A stretch of 43,234 nt of DNA from Pelagibacteraceae bacterium AG-422-B15 (GTDB lineage: Bacteria; Pseudomonadota; Alphaproteobacteria; Pelagibacterales; AG-422-B15): contig QCMN01000011.1 of the NCBI GenBank assembly GCA_003213715.1, forward strand, positions 1-43,234, written 5' to 3'. The position numbers were made by a program, and so were the translations under genes. Under the pieces are notes generated by a model, which was given only the letters and a program-made list of their open reading frames with translations, was not told the DNA's origin and searched no databases. Shown here one piece after another: positions 1 through 8,873 of this stretch (its first letter is position 1; each line of letters starts with the position of its first letter).

Positions 1-249
1 AAGGACAACGCCTGACTTTTTTTGACTTTTTTCATTATTTTCTATTGATACTTTCTCAGGGGTATTTTGCTTATTTGTACTGAGAGTTTGAGATTGAGGT
101 TCGGTATTGATACCTTTTTTATATCTCTTTTTTTCAACAATTACCGTTTTACCAGCTTCAATATTTCTCTTAGGCGTGATTAGAGGTTTGGAGCCCAACT
201 TTAAGCTTAAGGTCTTCTTCTTTTTTTTTGTATCTTCGGTGTCGGTCAT
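1..249 (-). CDS. infB: Translation initiation factor IF-2, N-terminal fragment
   Basis: The gene runs off the left edge of the window, so only the first 83 codons are visible, from an ATG at 249 reading leftwards. The encoded start is a lysine run followed by TLSLKLGSKP and then VIVEKKRYKKG. This is the basic motif that opens alphaproteobacterial IF-2 before its disordered linker and GTPase domain. IF-2 is the GTPase that brings fMet-tRNA to the 30S subunit. It starts 21 bases after the nusA stop codon, so it is almost certainly cotranscribed with nusA. The ylxR gene that often separates nusA and infB is absent. The G domain is outside the window, so the call rests on the N-terminal motif and on position. 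Confidence 0.85.
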   Translation of the reverse strand, partial: MTDTEDTKKKKKTLSLKLGSKPLITPKRNIEAGKTVIVEKKRYKKGINTEPQSQTLSTNKQNTPEKVSIENNEKSQKKSGVVL

Positions 250-270
250 TAGTAAAATCTATAAATCAAA

Positions 271-1806
271 TTATTCAAGCCATATTTTTCTAGCTTCCAT
301 GATCAATTGGTCTCCTTCTTCACGTGTTAAATTAAACTCCTCTAATAGCCCCAATACTTTAGAATTTTTGTCCCCTCTAACTTCCAAGTAGCCAATAAGA
401 TCGTCTGTTGTCAATCCAGCAAAGTCGTCAAGTGTCTTAATGTCGTTTTCAGCTAACTTAACCACCATAGCTTTCGAGAGTAAATCAAACTGAATTAAAT
501 CATTAGATACTTTCATGTTCTTTATTTTTGTTTGATTCTCATCATCTTTATCTGATAAAAATTTCTTTGCTCTGTCTATTAATTCTGTAGCAATTTCTTC
601 ATCAAAGCCCTCAATAGATAATAACTCTGATTTATCAGTATCTATTACTTCTTCTACACTTCCAAACCCTTCACTGACGAGTAGTTGTGCGAGCGTTTCA
701 TCAACATCTAAAGATGATACAAATATTTCTGTTTTATTTGCAAAGTCTTCTTGTCGCTTTGATGACTCCTCATCTTCAGTTAATATATCAATCTCATATC
801 CAGTTAATTCAGTTGCAAGTTTAACATTTTGACCTCTTCTTCCTATGGCAAGACTTAAGTGCTCCTCAGAAACTACAACTTCAATTTTATTTTGGTCTTC
901 ATCTAGAACAACTTTTAAAACTTCAGCTGGAGACAATGAAGCAATAGCTAAATTTGCAACATTATCCGACCAATTTATAATATCAATTTTTTCACCTTGT
1001 AATTCATTTACAACTGCCTGGACTCGACTGCCTCTCATGCCAACGCACGCTCCAACTGGATCAATTGAGCCGTCTTCTGTAAAAACTGCGATTTTAGCTC
1101 TACTGCCAGGATCACGTGCTACACTTTTAATACTAATAATTCCATCGTAAATCTCTGGCACCTCCTGAGTAAATAGTTTTGCCATAAATTGTGGATGAGA
1201 TCTGGACAAAAATATTTGTGGTCCCTTTAATTCTGCACGTACATCATAAATGTACGCTCTTACCCTGTCACCATTACGCAGATTTTCTCTAGGAATAGTT
1301 TGATCTTTTCTAACAATACCCTCAGCTTTACCTAGATCTAGTATAACATTTCCAAACTCCATTCTTTTAACAATTCCATTTACAATTTCACCAACCCTGT
1401 CTTTATATTCGTTGTACTGTCTTTCTCTTTCAGCTTCACGGACTTTTGAGTTTATTACTTGCTTTGCAGCTTGTGCCGCTATTCTTCCAAAGTCTAAAGG
1501 GGGGAGTGGATCAAGCAGTTGATCTCCTATTTGAGCAGCTCCATTTATTTTTTTTGCAGCTTTAAGAGTAATTTCAAGAAATTTATTTTTAACATCATCA
1601 ACAACAAGCATTTTTCTTGATATTGAAATATCTCCATTGTCTTGATTAATTTCTACTATTACTTCATTTTCTTCGCCATAATTACTCTTGGCTGCTTTAG
1701 CAATTGCCTCTTCTAAAGCCGCTATAACAATTGATTTATCAATCATTTTTTCTTGAGCGACAGCTTCTGCAATTCTTAGAATTTCAATTTTATTTGCACT
1801 AACCAT
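271..1806 (-). CDS. nusA: Transcription termination/antitermination factor NusA
   Basis: NusA binds RNA polymerase and nascent RNA, promotes pausing and intrinsic termination, and takes part in antitermination at rRNA operons. The 511-residue protein has the full layout: an N-terminal polymerase-binding domain (about 1-125), an S1 domain (about 135-200, DRVGEIVNGIVKRMEFGNV), two KH domains (about 230-350, with GACVGMRGSRV and AIGRRGQNVKLA) and two C-terminal helix-hairpin-helix acidic repeats (about 365-511). This length is normal for proteobacteria with C-terminal repeats. The ATG at 1806 is preceded by GAAGGA, a good ribosome binding site. A terminator-like hairpin lies directly upstream and in the same direction (see 1823-1850). 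infB follows after 21 bases. The rimP gene that usually precedes nusA is not present. Confidence 0.97.
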   Translation of the reverse strand: MVSANKIEILRIAEAVAQEKMIDKSIVIAALEEAIAKAAKSNYGEENEVIVEINQDNGDISISRKMLVVDDVKNKFLEITLKAAKKINGAAQIGDQLLDPLPPLDFGRIAAQAAKQVINSKVREAERERQYNEYKDRVGEIVNGIVKRMEFGNVILDLGKAEGIVRKDQTIPRENLRNGDRVRAYIYDVRAELKGPQIFLSRSHPQFMAKLFTQEVPEIYDGIISIKSVARDPGSRAKIAVFTEDGSIDPVGACVGMRGSRVQAVVNELQGEKIDIINWSDNVANLAIASLSPAEVLKVVLDEDQNKIEVVVSEEHLSLAIGRRGQNVKLATELTGYEIDILTEDEESSKRQEDFANKTEIFVSSLDVDETLAQLLVSEGFGSVEEVIDTDKSELLSIEGFDEEIATELIDRAKKFLSDKDDENQTKIKNMKVSNDLIQFDLLSKAMVVKLAENDIKTLDDFAGLTTDDLIGYLEVRGDKNSKVLGLLEEFNLTREEGDQLIMEARKIWLE

Positions 1807-1822
1807 ATGTATCCTTCAGCGT

Positions 1823-1850
1823 AAAAAAAAAGCGGGCTTAACCCACTTTT
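1823..1850 (-). terminator. Intrinsic terminator hairpin in the nusA leader (putative attenuator)
   Basis: Read on the minus strand, the sequence gives AAAAGTGGG, the loop TTAAG, then CCCGCTTTT continuing into a run of nine T. The stem is nine pairs including one G-U wobble, with a GC-rich core of five and A-U flanks. This is a typical Rho-independent terminator. The T run ends only 16 bases before the nusA ATG, leaving room for a ribosome binding site but not for a promoter. Transcripts of nusA must therefore pass through it. It could simply end the upstream metK/trmB transcript. Because NusA stimulates such hairpins, autoregulatory attenuation is an attractive inference. Confidence 0.75.
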
Positions 1851-1876
1851 GTTTGAATTAGCAATATTTTCGTATG

Positions 1877-1905
1877 TCTATACACCTGTAGTATTAATAA
1901 ATCAA
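1877..1905 (-). promoter_or_regulatory. Candidate sigma-70-type promoter for nusA-infB
   Basis: On the minus strand TTGATT (1900-1905) and TATAGA (1877-1882) are separated by exactly 17 bases. Each hexamer matches four of six positions of the housekeeping consensus. Transcription would start near 1870 and give a leader of roughly 65 bases containing the hairpin at 1823-1850. The site lies in the gap between trmB and nusA, where no coding sequence is seen. AT-rich DNA produces chance matches, so confidence is moderate. Confidence 0.45.
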
Positions 1906-1925
1906 GTAAGTAAAATTTAGTAATT

Positions 1926-2622
1926 TCACAGAGTTAACAGATAGATTTTACCCCCATTTTCTAATGCTTTTCTCTGATATTTTGAGATTCCATATAATTC
2001 ATCGTTTTTTTTAAGTATAGATGAAGTAAATGTCCCAAAACTATCTTTATATTCATTTAAGAGACTTACAGTGTCCCTCAGATAATCTGAAGAGTCAGTA
2101 GTCATATATATTGAATTTTTTGATTTTGTTATTTTATTTAAAAGACTTAATATTTCGTAAGACATTAATCTTCTTTTATGATGTCTTTTCTTTACCCAAG
2201 GATCGGGGTTAATAAGAAAAATTTTGTCAATGGATTTATGTGGCATTGCTTCTAAAAAATAAAAACTATTTAAATTGCTTAACATTATGTTTTTTAACCC
2301 AAAATCTAAAATTGACTCAAGAACTTTTGCAATACCATTTAAATAAACTTCGACACCTATAAATAATTCATTTGGTCTAGAAATTGCATTTTTAATCAAA
2401 AACTCGCCATTTCCAAAACCAATTTCAATATTGGTTATGTCATAACGATTAGGTATATCTATTTTTCTATTTATTTTATCGTTGTTGAGACATTCGATAA
2501 CATCCTGATCGAAAGAAAAATCATTATAAAACTTATTTATTAAGTTTTTTTTTAGGTAAAGAAATTTTTTTGGATATTTTTCTTCCTTGAAAGGAATAAT
2601 ACTTAGGATATTTGTTTTTCAA
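1926..2622 (-). pseudogene. trmB: tRNA (guanine-N7)-methyltransferase TrmB, interrupted by a +1 frameshift
   Basis: TrmB makes m7G46 in tRNA with SAM. The downstream frame carries the hallmarks IEIGFGNGEFL (SAM-binding loop), RPNELFIGVEVYLNG, INPDPWVKKRHHKRRL and the C-terminal YGISKYQRKALENGG. The family N-terminus (YYSFQGRKISKKISLPKK) is in a different frame, upstream of a run of nine A on the coding strand (plus positions 2545-2553). Removing one A joins the two frames into a continuous 231-residue protein of normal TrmB length, beginning at a TTG at 2622, 17 bases after metK. As written, the only uninterrupted ORF that reaches the stop starts at a TTG at 2399 and lacks the whole SAM loop. 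The break may be a sequencing error, a true mutation, or a site where polymerase slippage restores the frame. Confidence 0.8.
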
Positions 2623-2639
2623 TAAAAACAAGAATTTTT

Positions 2640-3797
2640 CTAAAGCTTTTTTGCTAGGTCAATGTTTTCCCAAGAAAATGATCCATCACTCTCTGCTTCT
2701 CTTCCAAAATGACCATATGCCGCACTCTTTTTATAAATCGGTTTATGTAAATTAAGGTGATCCCTAATACCTCTAGGAGTAAGATCAATGTTGGATGTAA
2801 TTTTTTTAATGAGATCTTCATCTGACATCTGAGAAGTTCCATGTGTATCTACATAGATTGAAAGCGGGTCTGAGACGCCAATTGCATACGCAAGTTGAAG
2901 AGTACATTTATCTGCAATCCCAGAGGCAACAACATTTTTAGCAATATATCTTGCGATATAAGCTGCTGATCTATCAACCTTAGTAGGGTCTTTTCCTGAA
3001 AATGCACCTCCACCATGTGGGGCCGCTCCACCGTAGGTATCAACTATTATTTTTCTTCCTGTCAGTCCCGTATCTCCATCAGGACCACCTATTACAAACT
3101 TTCCAGTGGGATTAATTAATATTTCAGTTTCATTACTAATCCACTCTTCAGGCATAATATTTTTTATTATAGGAATAATAATTTCACTCACTCCTCGTTG
3201 ATCAAGATTTTCATCATGCTGTGTAGAAACTACTATTTTAGTACATTTCTCTGGTGAGCCATTATTATATTGAAGCGTAACTTGACTTTTAGAGTCGGGT
3301 TGTATTCCTGGTGTTTCACCTTTCTTTCTTTTAAATGCCATTTCTTCTAAAATTTTATGTGAGTAGTATATTGGTGCAGGCATTAATGACGGTGTTTCTT
3401 TGCAAGCATAGCCAAACATGATTCCTTGATCACCCGCACCTTGATCTTTATTTCCTGATGCATCGACTCCCATAGCTATATCAGCAGATTGACTATGTAC
3501 ACCTGAACAGTCAAAAGAAAACTTTTCCCAGTGAAAACCCTCTTGTTCATATCCAATCTCTTTCACTGCATTTCTTGCAAGCGTCTCGTAATCACACTTA
3601 TAGTTTTCTGGACCTCTTACTTCTCCAGCCATCACAACTTTATTTGTTGTTACTAACGTTTCCATTGCTACCCTGGAATTTTCAGGATTTTCCTGAGAAA
3701 GAAAATCATCAACTACAGAATCTGAAATTATATCACATACCTTATCTGGGTGACCTTCTGAAACTGACTCACTTGTAAAAAGATACTTGTTGCTCAT
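2640..3797 (-). CDS. metK: S-adenosylmethionine synthetase
   Basis: MetK condenses methionine and ATP to S-adenosylmethionine, the methyl donor used by the neighbouring trmB, miaB and rsmI products. The 385-residue protein is full length (E. coli 384). It carries [10 protein letters not shown] at residues 14-23 with the catalytic His, the ATP-binding [12 protein letters not shown], the glycine-rich loop [19 protein letters not shown], and the C-terminal AAYGHFGR. It begins five bases after the lnt stop codon and is followed by trmB after 17 bases, so it sits inside the long minus-strand operon. There is no room for a SAM riboswitch immediately upstream. Confidence 0.98.
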   Translation of the reverse strand: MSNKYLFTSESVSEGHPDKVCDIISDSVVDDFLSQENPENSRVAMETLVTTNKVVMAGEVRGPENYKCDYETLARNAVKEIGYEQEGFHWEKFSFDCSGVHSQSADIAMGVDASGNKDQGAGDQGIMFGYACKETPSLMPAPIYYSHKILEEMAFKRKKGETPGIQPDSKSQVTLQYNNGSPEKCTKIVVSTQHDENLDQRGVSEIIIPIIKNIMPEEWISNETEILINPTGKFVIGGPDGDTGLTGRKIIVDTYGGAAPHGGGAFSGKDPTKVDRSAAYIARYIAKNVVASGIADKCTLQLAYAIGVSDPLSIYVDTHGTSQMSDEDLIKKITSNIDLTPRGIRDHLNLHKPIYKKSAAYGHFGREAESDGSFSWENIDLAKKL

Positions 3798-3802
3798 ACG
3801 TT

Positions 3803-5236
3803 TTAACTATTTTGTTTAAAGCACATAGCATAGCCAATTATAAAAAATAAAACTATTAAAAAATATGCCAAGAGATTTCCATATTCTCTATAGACAGTAG
3901 TCTCCAATTTCTCAGGGATTTTCACATCTAAGTAGGTTGTTTTACCAATATTTGTGACATATAAAATTTCTCCAATTGGGCTTATTAAGCCTGAAAAACC
4001 TTTGTTAGAAGATCTAACTAGAGGTATTCCAAGTTCAATTGATCTAAAGAGAGCGTGCGTGAAATGTTGTCGAGGGCCACTGAAGTTTCCAAACCATCCA
4101 TCATTACTTATGTTTACTAATAAATTAGTGTTATTTGAAATACTATTACGAACGAAGTTTGGAAAAATCACTTCATAACATATAAGTGGTAATATATTTG
4201 CCTTAAATACCTGGTCACTACTTCCTTTAGTCAATTCGTTTTCAAAAAACTTATTTTCACTAAATAAAATATTCATCAGACTTGATAATGGAAAATACTC
4301 TCCAAAAGGTACAAGAATTTTTTTATCGTAAGTAAATCCATTATAATTAATTGAATTATAAAATTTATTTTGATCTCTTCTAATATATCCAACTAACCAG
4401 TTTTCTGGACTACTTGGATTAAGTCCCAATGAGGTTTCAGGGAAAACTGTAATTAAATTAGAAGACCCCATTGTCGCAGTATTTTCAATCGATTTCTTCG
4501 TCCATTTATCTTTTTGATTAAAATATGTATGTACTATTCTTAATTCATTTTCTGAATAGATTGTTTGATTATTATTAACTCTATACGAACCGTATAAGTA
4601 TAATAAAGTGAGAATTAAAATTGCAGTAAGTAAATAAAATTTATTTTTTATATCAGTAATGTAGCTAAATATACAAACTGAGCAAAATACAGTTATTAGT
4701 CCAAGTCCATAAATTCCAAAAATTGATGCAGATTGTGAGTAACTTAATGACCATGACCAACTATATCCAACTAAATTCCATGGCAGACCTGTAAATATTA
4801 CACTTCTTAAAAATTCAAAAATTATCCATATTGAACTGAAATAAAATAATTTTGAGTTAAACTTGCTCCATAAAAAAGCATTGATAAGTTGCATTACACC
4901 AAAAAAAATAGAGAGAGAAAGAGGAAAAAAAATCAAAATAATTGGTGCTACATAAAATAACTTTGCATCAAGTTCAATTATTGAGTTTGAAACCCAATAC
5001 ATACTTAATAGAAAAAAACCGAAACCAAAGCAAATACCATTAAAAAAAAAAATTTTGTAATATCTTTTAAAATTTTCAAAAATATAGTTATTGATTAAAA
5101 AGTAAGTTCCAATTGCAATTAAAGACAAGAATGGAACTTTGAATGGCTCAAAACTAAATGCTAAGAGTATTCCCAATAAGAAACAAGTAGCATGTACGTA
5201 AAATCTTCTAAGTGGAATCAATTCCAATAATTTCAT
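3803..5236 (-). CDS. lnt: Apolipoprotein N-acyltransferase
   Basis: Lnt adds the third acyl chain to the N-terminal cysteine of lipoproteins at the inner membrane, using phospholipid. The 477-residue protein starts with several hydrophobic membrane segments (about 12-215), followed by a periplasmic nitrilase-like domain and one last membrane helix (about 455-472). The catalytic triad is visible: Glu267 in FPETSLG, Lys305 or Lys306 before [10 protein letters not shown], and Cys353 in LICYEVIFP. Conserved NISNDGWFG follows at about 375-383. The start codon overlaps the corC stop by one base (TAATG), indicating translational coupling. The corC-lnt-metK order is a familiar alphaproteobacterial arrangement. 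Confidence 0.96.
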   Translation of the reverse strand: MKLLELIPLRRFYVHATCFLLGILLAFSFEPFKVPFLSLIAIGTYFLINNYIFENFKRYYKIFFFNGICFGFGFFLLSMYWVSNSIIELDAKLFYVAPIILIFFPLSLSIFFGVMQLINAFLWSKFNSKLFYFSSIWIIFEFLRSVIFTGLPWNLVGYSWSWSLSYSQSASIFGIYGLGLITVFCSVCIFSYITDIKNKFYLLTAILILTLLYLYGSYRVNNNQTIYSENELRIVHTYFNQKDKWTKKSIENTATMGSSNLITVFPETSLGLNPSSPENWLVGYIRRDQNKFYNSINYNGFTYDKKILVPFGEYFPLSSLMNILFSENKFFENELTKGSSDQVFKANILPLICYEVIFPNFVRNSISNNTNLLVNISNDGWFGNFSGPRQHFTHALFRSIELGIPLVRSSNKGFSGLISPIGEILYVTNIGKTTYLDVKIPEKLETTVYREYGNLLAYFLIVLFFIIGYAMCFKQNS

Positions 5237-6072
5237 TATTTTTTAGGTGTTGTTACTTTAACGGATTTAATTTTCATTGGATCTGCATCTTTTATTTCAA
5301 AAGTCGTGCCTGAACTGTGTTTTATAATTTCCCCTCTTTGCGGAACTCGACCCGTTATTGAAAAAATTAATCCTCCTAGTGTGTCAACATCATCATTATC
5401 ATATGAATTCAAAAATTCGACATTGGTTACTTTTTGAAGTTCATCTATTTCAATTCTAGCACTAGCCTCGAAAGTATTTAGAGAGGATTTAATGAGCATT
5501 GGCAAGTTCTTTTCGTCATGTTCGTCTTCAATTTCACCAGTAATTTCCTCAATTACATCCTCAATTGTAACAAGACCATCAGTACAGCCATACTCATCTA
5601 TTACAATACCCATATGTAATCTGGTTAACTGCATTTTTAACAATAAATCAAGCACTGGCATTGAAGGAGGGATTTCTAAAATCTCTCTTTTTAAATTTTG
5701 AAGAAAATTAGTTTCCGTTTTTTTTTGATTTTGGTAATTTACCAGATCCTTTATGTGAATCATGCCAATAATATTATCAAGATTTTTTTCATATATTGGC
5801 ACTCTAGAGTGAGCTTCCTTTATAAAAACCTCAAGCACTTTTTCAAAGCTGTCATTTAATTCAACTGCACCAATGTCAGCCCTCGGTATCATTATATCTG
5901 ATGATCTGATGCCATCAATTTTTAAGATATTTAGAAGCATCAATCTTTCGTGCTTTGAAATTCCCTCAGTATCTTTCAATTCACTATCTAAAACAGTTTC
6001 AATACTTTGTTTTAGATTGTTATTTTCAGTATTTTTTTTTAAAAAAAATTTTTCAAATAATTTTCTGATCAT
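5236..6072 (-). CDS. corC: HlyC/CorC-family CBS-pair protein
   Basis: This is a cytosolic protein of 278 residues with two CBS domains (about 55-115 and 125-185) and a C-terminal CorC/HlyC domain (about 200-275). Clear marks are MIPRADIGAV at the start of the CBS pair and HMGIVIDEYGCTDGLVTIEDVIEEITGEIEDE, typical of CorC. The N-terminal DUF21 membrane domain of full transporters is absent, as in the short CorC/YbeX form. The family is linked to magnesium/cobalt export, but the biochemical role is uncertain. The start ATG overlaps the ybeY stop by four bases, and the gene is coupled to lnt downstream. The ybeZ-ybeY-ybeX-lnt cluster is conserved across proteobacteria. Confidence 0.93.
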   Translation of the reverse strand: MIRKLFEKFFLKKNTENNNLKQSIETVLDSELKDTEGISKHERLMLLNILKIDGIRSSDIMIPRADIGAVELNDSFEKVLEVFIKEAHSRVPIYEKNLDNIIGMIHIKDLVNYQNQKKTETNFLQNLKREILEIPPSMPVLDLLLKMQLTRLHMGIVIDEYGCTDGLVTIEDVIEEITGEIEDEHDEKNLPMLIKSSLNTFEASARIEIDELQKVTNVEFLNSYDNDDVDTLGGLIFSITGRVPQRGEIIKHSSGTTFEIKDADPMKIKSVKVTTPKK

Positions 6073-6524
6073 GATAAGTGCTTTATATTATCAAATATTA
6101 TGTTTTCGAACTTATTCATTCGCTTAAACTGTTTTTCTGTATTGTGATCATAACCCAACAGATGAAGCATTCCATGAATTGTCATCTTACACAAATGGTC
6201 GTACTTTTTAACTTTTTGTTCAATGGACTCCTCCAATAAAAATTGATTTGATAAAACAATATCACCTAAAAGGTGAATACCATCTGAAGTAGATTGCATT
6301 GGAAATGATAGAACATTTGTTGGTTTATTTTTATTTCTATATTGATTATTAAGTTTCTTAATTTCATTATTTGAGGTTAAAAAAATACTAACGACAATAT
6401 CTTCATCAATCTTTATATCCATTTGCTTAAGCGTTTCATTTACAGCTTGTTCAATATATTTTTTGAAATGTGGAAAATGTTTTTTCCATCCTTTGTCCCC
6501 AATATTATAAGTTATCTTAGTCAT
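6069..6524 (-). CDS. ybeY: Endoribonuclease YbeY (rRNA maturation factor)
   Basis: YbeY is a zinc-dependent single-strand endoribonuclease needed for 16S rRNA 3' end maturation and ribosome quality control. The 151-residue protein carries the diagnostic metal-binding motif H117-GMLH121-LLGYDH127, whose three histidines bind zinc. It also has the conserved NVLSFPM (about 70-76) and LGDIVLS (about 86-92). Length is normal for the family. It begins three bases after the phoH stop and overlaps corC by four bases, preserving the phoH-ybeY-corC-lnt order. Confidence 0.96.
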   Translation of the reverse strand: MTKITYNIGDKGWKKHFPHFKKYIEQAVNETLKQMDIKIDEDIVVSIFLTSNNEIKKLNNQYRNKNKPTNVLSFPMQSTSDGIHLLGDIVLSNQFLLEESIEQKVKKYDHLCKMTIHGMLHLLGYDHNTEKQFKRMNKFENIIFDNIKHLS

Positions 6525-6527
6525 TAA

Positions 6528-7547
6528 TTATGATTTTTGATCAAAGAGGTCTTTTATTTGGTCATCGTATGAATCATACGCATTGATAATTTTTGTGACC
6601 ATTTCATCTCTGACAATATCTTTTGATCCTAGCTCAACAACTTCAATATTATCAATTTTTTCCAGGATTTTAATTGATTTTAATAACCCTGAATCACTTT
6701 TTCTATTGAGGTCTATTTGAGATGGATCACCCGTAACTACCATTCTAGAATTTTTACCACATCTAGTTAAGAACATTTTTATTTGTGTATGTGTTGCATT
6801 TTGGGCTTCATCCAAGATGACAAATGAATTATTTAATGTCCTGCCTCTCATAAAAGCCAGAGGAGCTATTTCAATTTCAGCGGATTCAATTTTTCTTATC
6901 GCTATATCTGATGGCATAAGATCGTAAAGACTGTCGTACAATGGTCTCAGGTAAGGATCTACCTTTTCTTTTAAATCACCAGGTAAGAAACCAAGTTTTT
7001 CTCCAGCTTCTACTGCTGGTCTAGATAGAATTATTCTATCAAATTTATTATCTAGTAATTGAGAAACTGCTGCTGCAACTGCTAAGAATGTTTTGCCTGT
7101 TCCGGCTGGACCAACCGCAAAGATAATTTTCTTTCTTTGAAGAATATCTAAATAATGATTTTGCATTTTACTTTTACCAATAACATCAAGTTTTGCTGTC
7201 TTGGTGACTGTCAAGTTTCTTATTTTATCATTGTCATTTAAAAATTGCATTTTTAGATTCTCCTGAATTAAATTAATATTATTTCCTTTTCTGCTAGATT
7301 TTAAATCCTGTTGTGTTTTTAAAATTGCATTTCGTAAAATATTTCTGTATTTTTTTTCACCTTTAATAATTAGTTGATTTCCTTTTTGAAATACCTTAAT
7401 GGGAAGCTGATCTTCAAAAAAATTTAAATTTTCATTGTTAACTCCAAATATCTCTACAACATCTAAGTTATCAATATTTATTATAGAAGATCCTGACGTC
7501 AGGTCCTTTTGATTTTCGGATATAGATTTTATTTGTTTATTTTTCAA
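6528..7547 (-). CDS. ybeZ: PhoH-like ATPase (YbeZ)
   Basis: This is a cytosolic P-loop ATPase of the PhoH family, 339 residues long. The Walker A motif GPAGTGKT is at about 146-153 and the Walker B motif is within FVILDEAQN (about 236-244). VVTGDPSQIDL follows. The N-terminal third contains a KH-like region typical of the YbeZ branch. The family is associated with RNA processing and partners YbeY, which is encoded directly downstream after a three-base gap. No phosphate regulation signal is apparent in the 18-base gap to miaB. The exact substrate is unknown. Confidence 0.95.
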   Translation of the reverse strand: MKNKQIKSISENQKDLTSGSSIINIDNLDVVEIFGVNNENLNFFEDQLPIKVFQKGNQLIIKGEKKYRNILRNAILKTQQDLKSSRKGNNINLIQENLKMQFLNDNDKIRNLTVTKTAKLDVIGKSKMQNHYLDILQRKKIIFAVGPAGTGKTFLAVAAAVSQLLDNKFDRIILSRPAVEAGEKLGFLPGDLKEKVDPYLRPLYDSLYDLMPSDIAIRKIESAEIEIAPLAFMRGRTLNNSFVILDEAQNATHTQIKMFLTRCGKNSRMVVTGDPSQIDLNRKSDSGLLKSIKILEKIDNIEVVELGSKDIVRDEMVTKIINAYDSYDDQIKDLFDQKS

Positions 7548-7565
7548 ATTAAGCGGATAATCAAT

Positions 7566-8873
7566 TTAACAAATACCATATAAGCTCTTGTGGTTGCAAG
7601 ACGTAATATCAATATCTTTTTCATAACCTGGCACTAGATCATTAGACTTTATATAAACTGATTGCATAAAGGGCGTTCTTCCAAAGAAATATTCAGGATT
7701 ACTTAAACTTTGATTCTCAATTAAAACTTTTACAGCTTTATTACAAAACTGTTTATTAAAGGAGTATTGAATTTTCTTTAATTTTTCTTGCAACACTAAA
7801 AGTCTTTCTTTTTTTACTGAAATTGGAGTATCGTCGATTTCTGTCGATGACTTAGTTCCAGGTCTTGAACTATAAATAAATGAATAAGATTGGGTAAACT
7901 CAATATCATCAATAAGTTTTAATGTATCATTAAAATCTTGATCTGTTTCACCTGGATAACCAACAATAAAATCTGAAGATATTTCTATATCTGGTTTTGC
8001 TTTCTTTAACCTATCGATAGTTCTTCGATAAAAATTGGGATCATATTTTCTGTTCATTTTTTTTAAAATTGATTCTGAACCAGACTGAACAGGCAAATGA
8101 ATAAATGGCATAAGCTTATCATTAGCAGCATGTATATTAATTAAATCATCACTCATATTTACTGGATGCGAGGTTGTATATCTAATTCTTTTCACGTTTT
8201 CATTTTTACTAATTTCTTCTATAAGATTAGAAATATTTACTCTCACTCCATTGTTAATAGACTCATAAGCATTAACATTTTGACCAAGTAAGACAATTTC
8301 TTTTGCGCCATTATTAGTAAGAATATTTACTTCTTTTAATATCGAATCTAAAGGACGGGAGTACTCTGGTCCTCTTGTGTAAGGAACAACACAGAACGAA
8401 CAAAATTTATCACAACCTTCCTGAATGGTTATATATGATGAAACACCTTGCTTTCTTTTTTGTTCACTTAGATAATCAAATTTTTCATTTACAATAAACT
8501 CAGTATTGAGCTGTTTCGGGTATTTATTTAAATCATCAATCATTTGTGGTAGTAAATGATAACTTTGTGGACCCAAAATTATATCAATCGACTTATTTTT
8601 ATTAAACATTTCTGAGTTTTCAGCCTGGGCTACGCAACCAACAACAGCAATAGTTTGTTCCTTCTTATATTTATTTACTCTTCCAATATCAGAATAGAGT
8701 TTATGGGCGGCCTTATCTCTAATATTACATGTATTAAATACAATCAGATCAGCATCTTCAGCATATTTATTTAGCTTCAAACCTTTATTTTCTAAAATTG
8801 AAGTTATTTTTTCACTATCGTAAATATTCATTTGGCATCCATAAGATTTTACGAAAAAAGTTGAATGGCTCAT
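7566..8873 (-). CDS. miaB: tRNA-2-methylthio-N6-dimethylallyladenosine synthase MiaB
   Basis: MiaB is a radical-SAM methylthiotransferase that adds the ms2 group to i6A37 of tRNAs reading UNN codons. The 435-residue protein has the three N-terminal cluster cysteines C13, C49 and C80, and the radical-SAM motif C154-x3-C158-x2-C161 in EGCDKFCSFC. It also has conserved LLGQNVNAY, a C-terminal GRTPFMQSVYI and a TRAM-like tail. All six cysteines needed for the two 4Fe-4S clusters are present. It starts directly after the plsC stop codon. NfuA, encoded in this window, is a known type of Fe-S donor for such enzymes. Confidence 0.96.
   Translation of the reverse strand: MSHSTFFVKSYGCQMNIYDSEKITSILENKGLKLNKYAEDADLIVFNTCNIRDKAAHKLYSDIGRVNKYKKEQTIAVVGCVAQAENSEMFNKNKSIDIILGPQSYHLLPQMIDDLNKYPKQLNTEFIVNEKFDYLSEQKRKQGVSSYITIQEGCDKFCSFCVVPYTRGPEYSRPLDSILKEVNILTNNGAKEIVLLGQNVNAYESINNGVRVNISNLIEEISKNENVKRIRYTTSHPVNMSDDLINIHAANDKLMPFIHLPVQSGSESILKKMNRKYDPNFYRRTIDRLKKAKPDIEISSDFIVGYPGETDQDFNDTLKLIDDIEFTQSYSFIYSSRPGTKSSTEIDDTPISVKKERLLVLQEKLKKIQYSFNKQFCNKAVKVLIENQSLSNPEYFFGRTPFMQSVYIKSNDLVPGYEKDIDITSCNHKSLYGIC

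Noticed and set aside
107..391. Plus-strand open frame of 94 codons at the left edge
   Set aside because: It is antisense to the infB start and nusA end; both of those show clear conserved motifs.
845..1150. Open frame of about 100 codons on the plus strand opposite nusA
   Set aside because: It lies wholly antisense to the conserved KH region of nusA, shows no family motif and has no ribosome binding site. The same applies to the other frames antisense or out of phase within metK, maeB, dnaK, dnaJ, hslU and the his genes.
1807..1925. tRNA gene in the gap before nusA
   Set aside because: The hairpin there is a single short stem with a T run; there is no cloverleaf, T-loop or anticodon arm. 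Other gaps also show no tRNA.
3798..3802. SAM riboswitch before metK
   Set aside because: Only five bases separate lnt and metK, and no riboswitch structure fits there.
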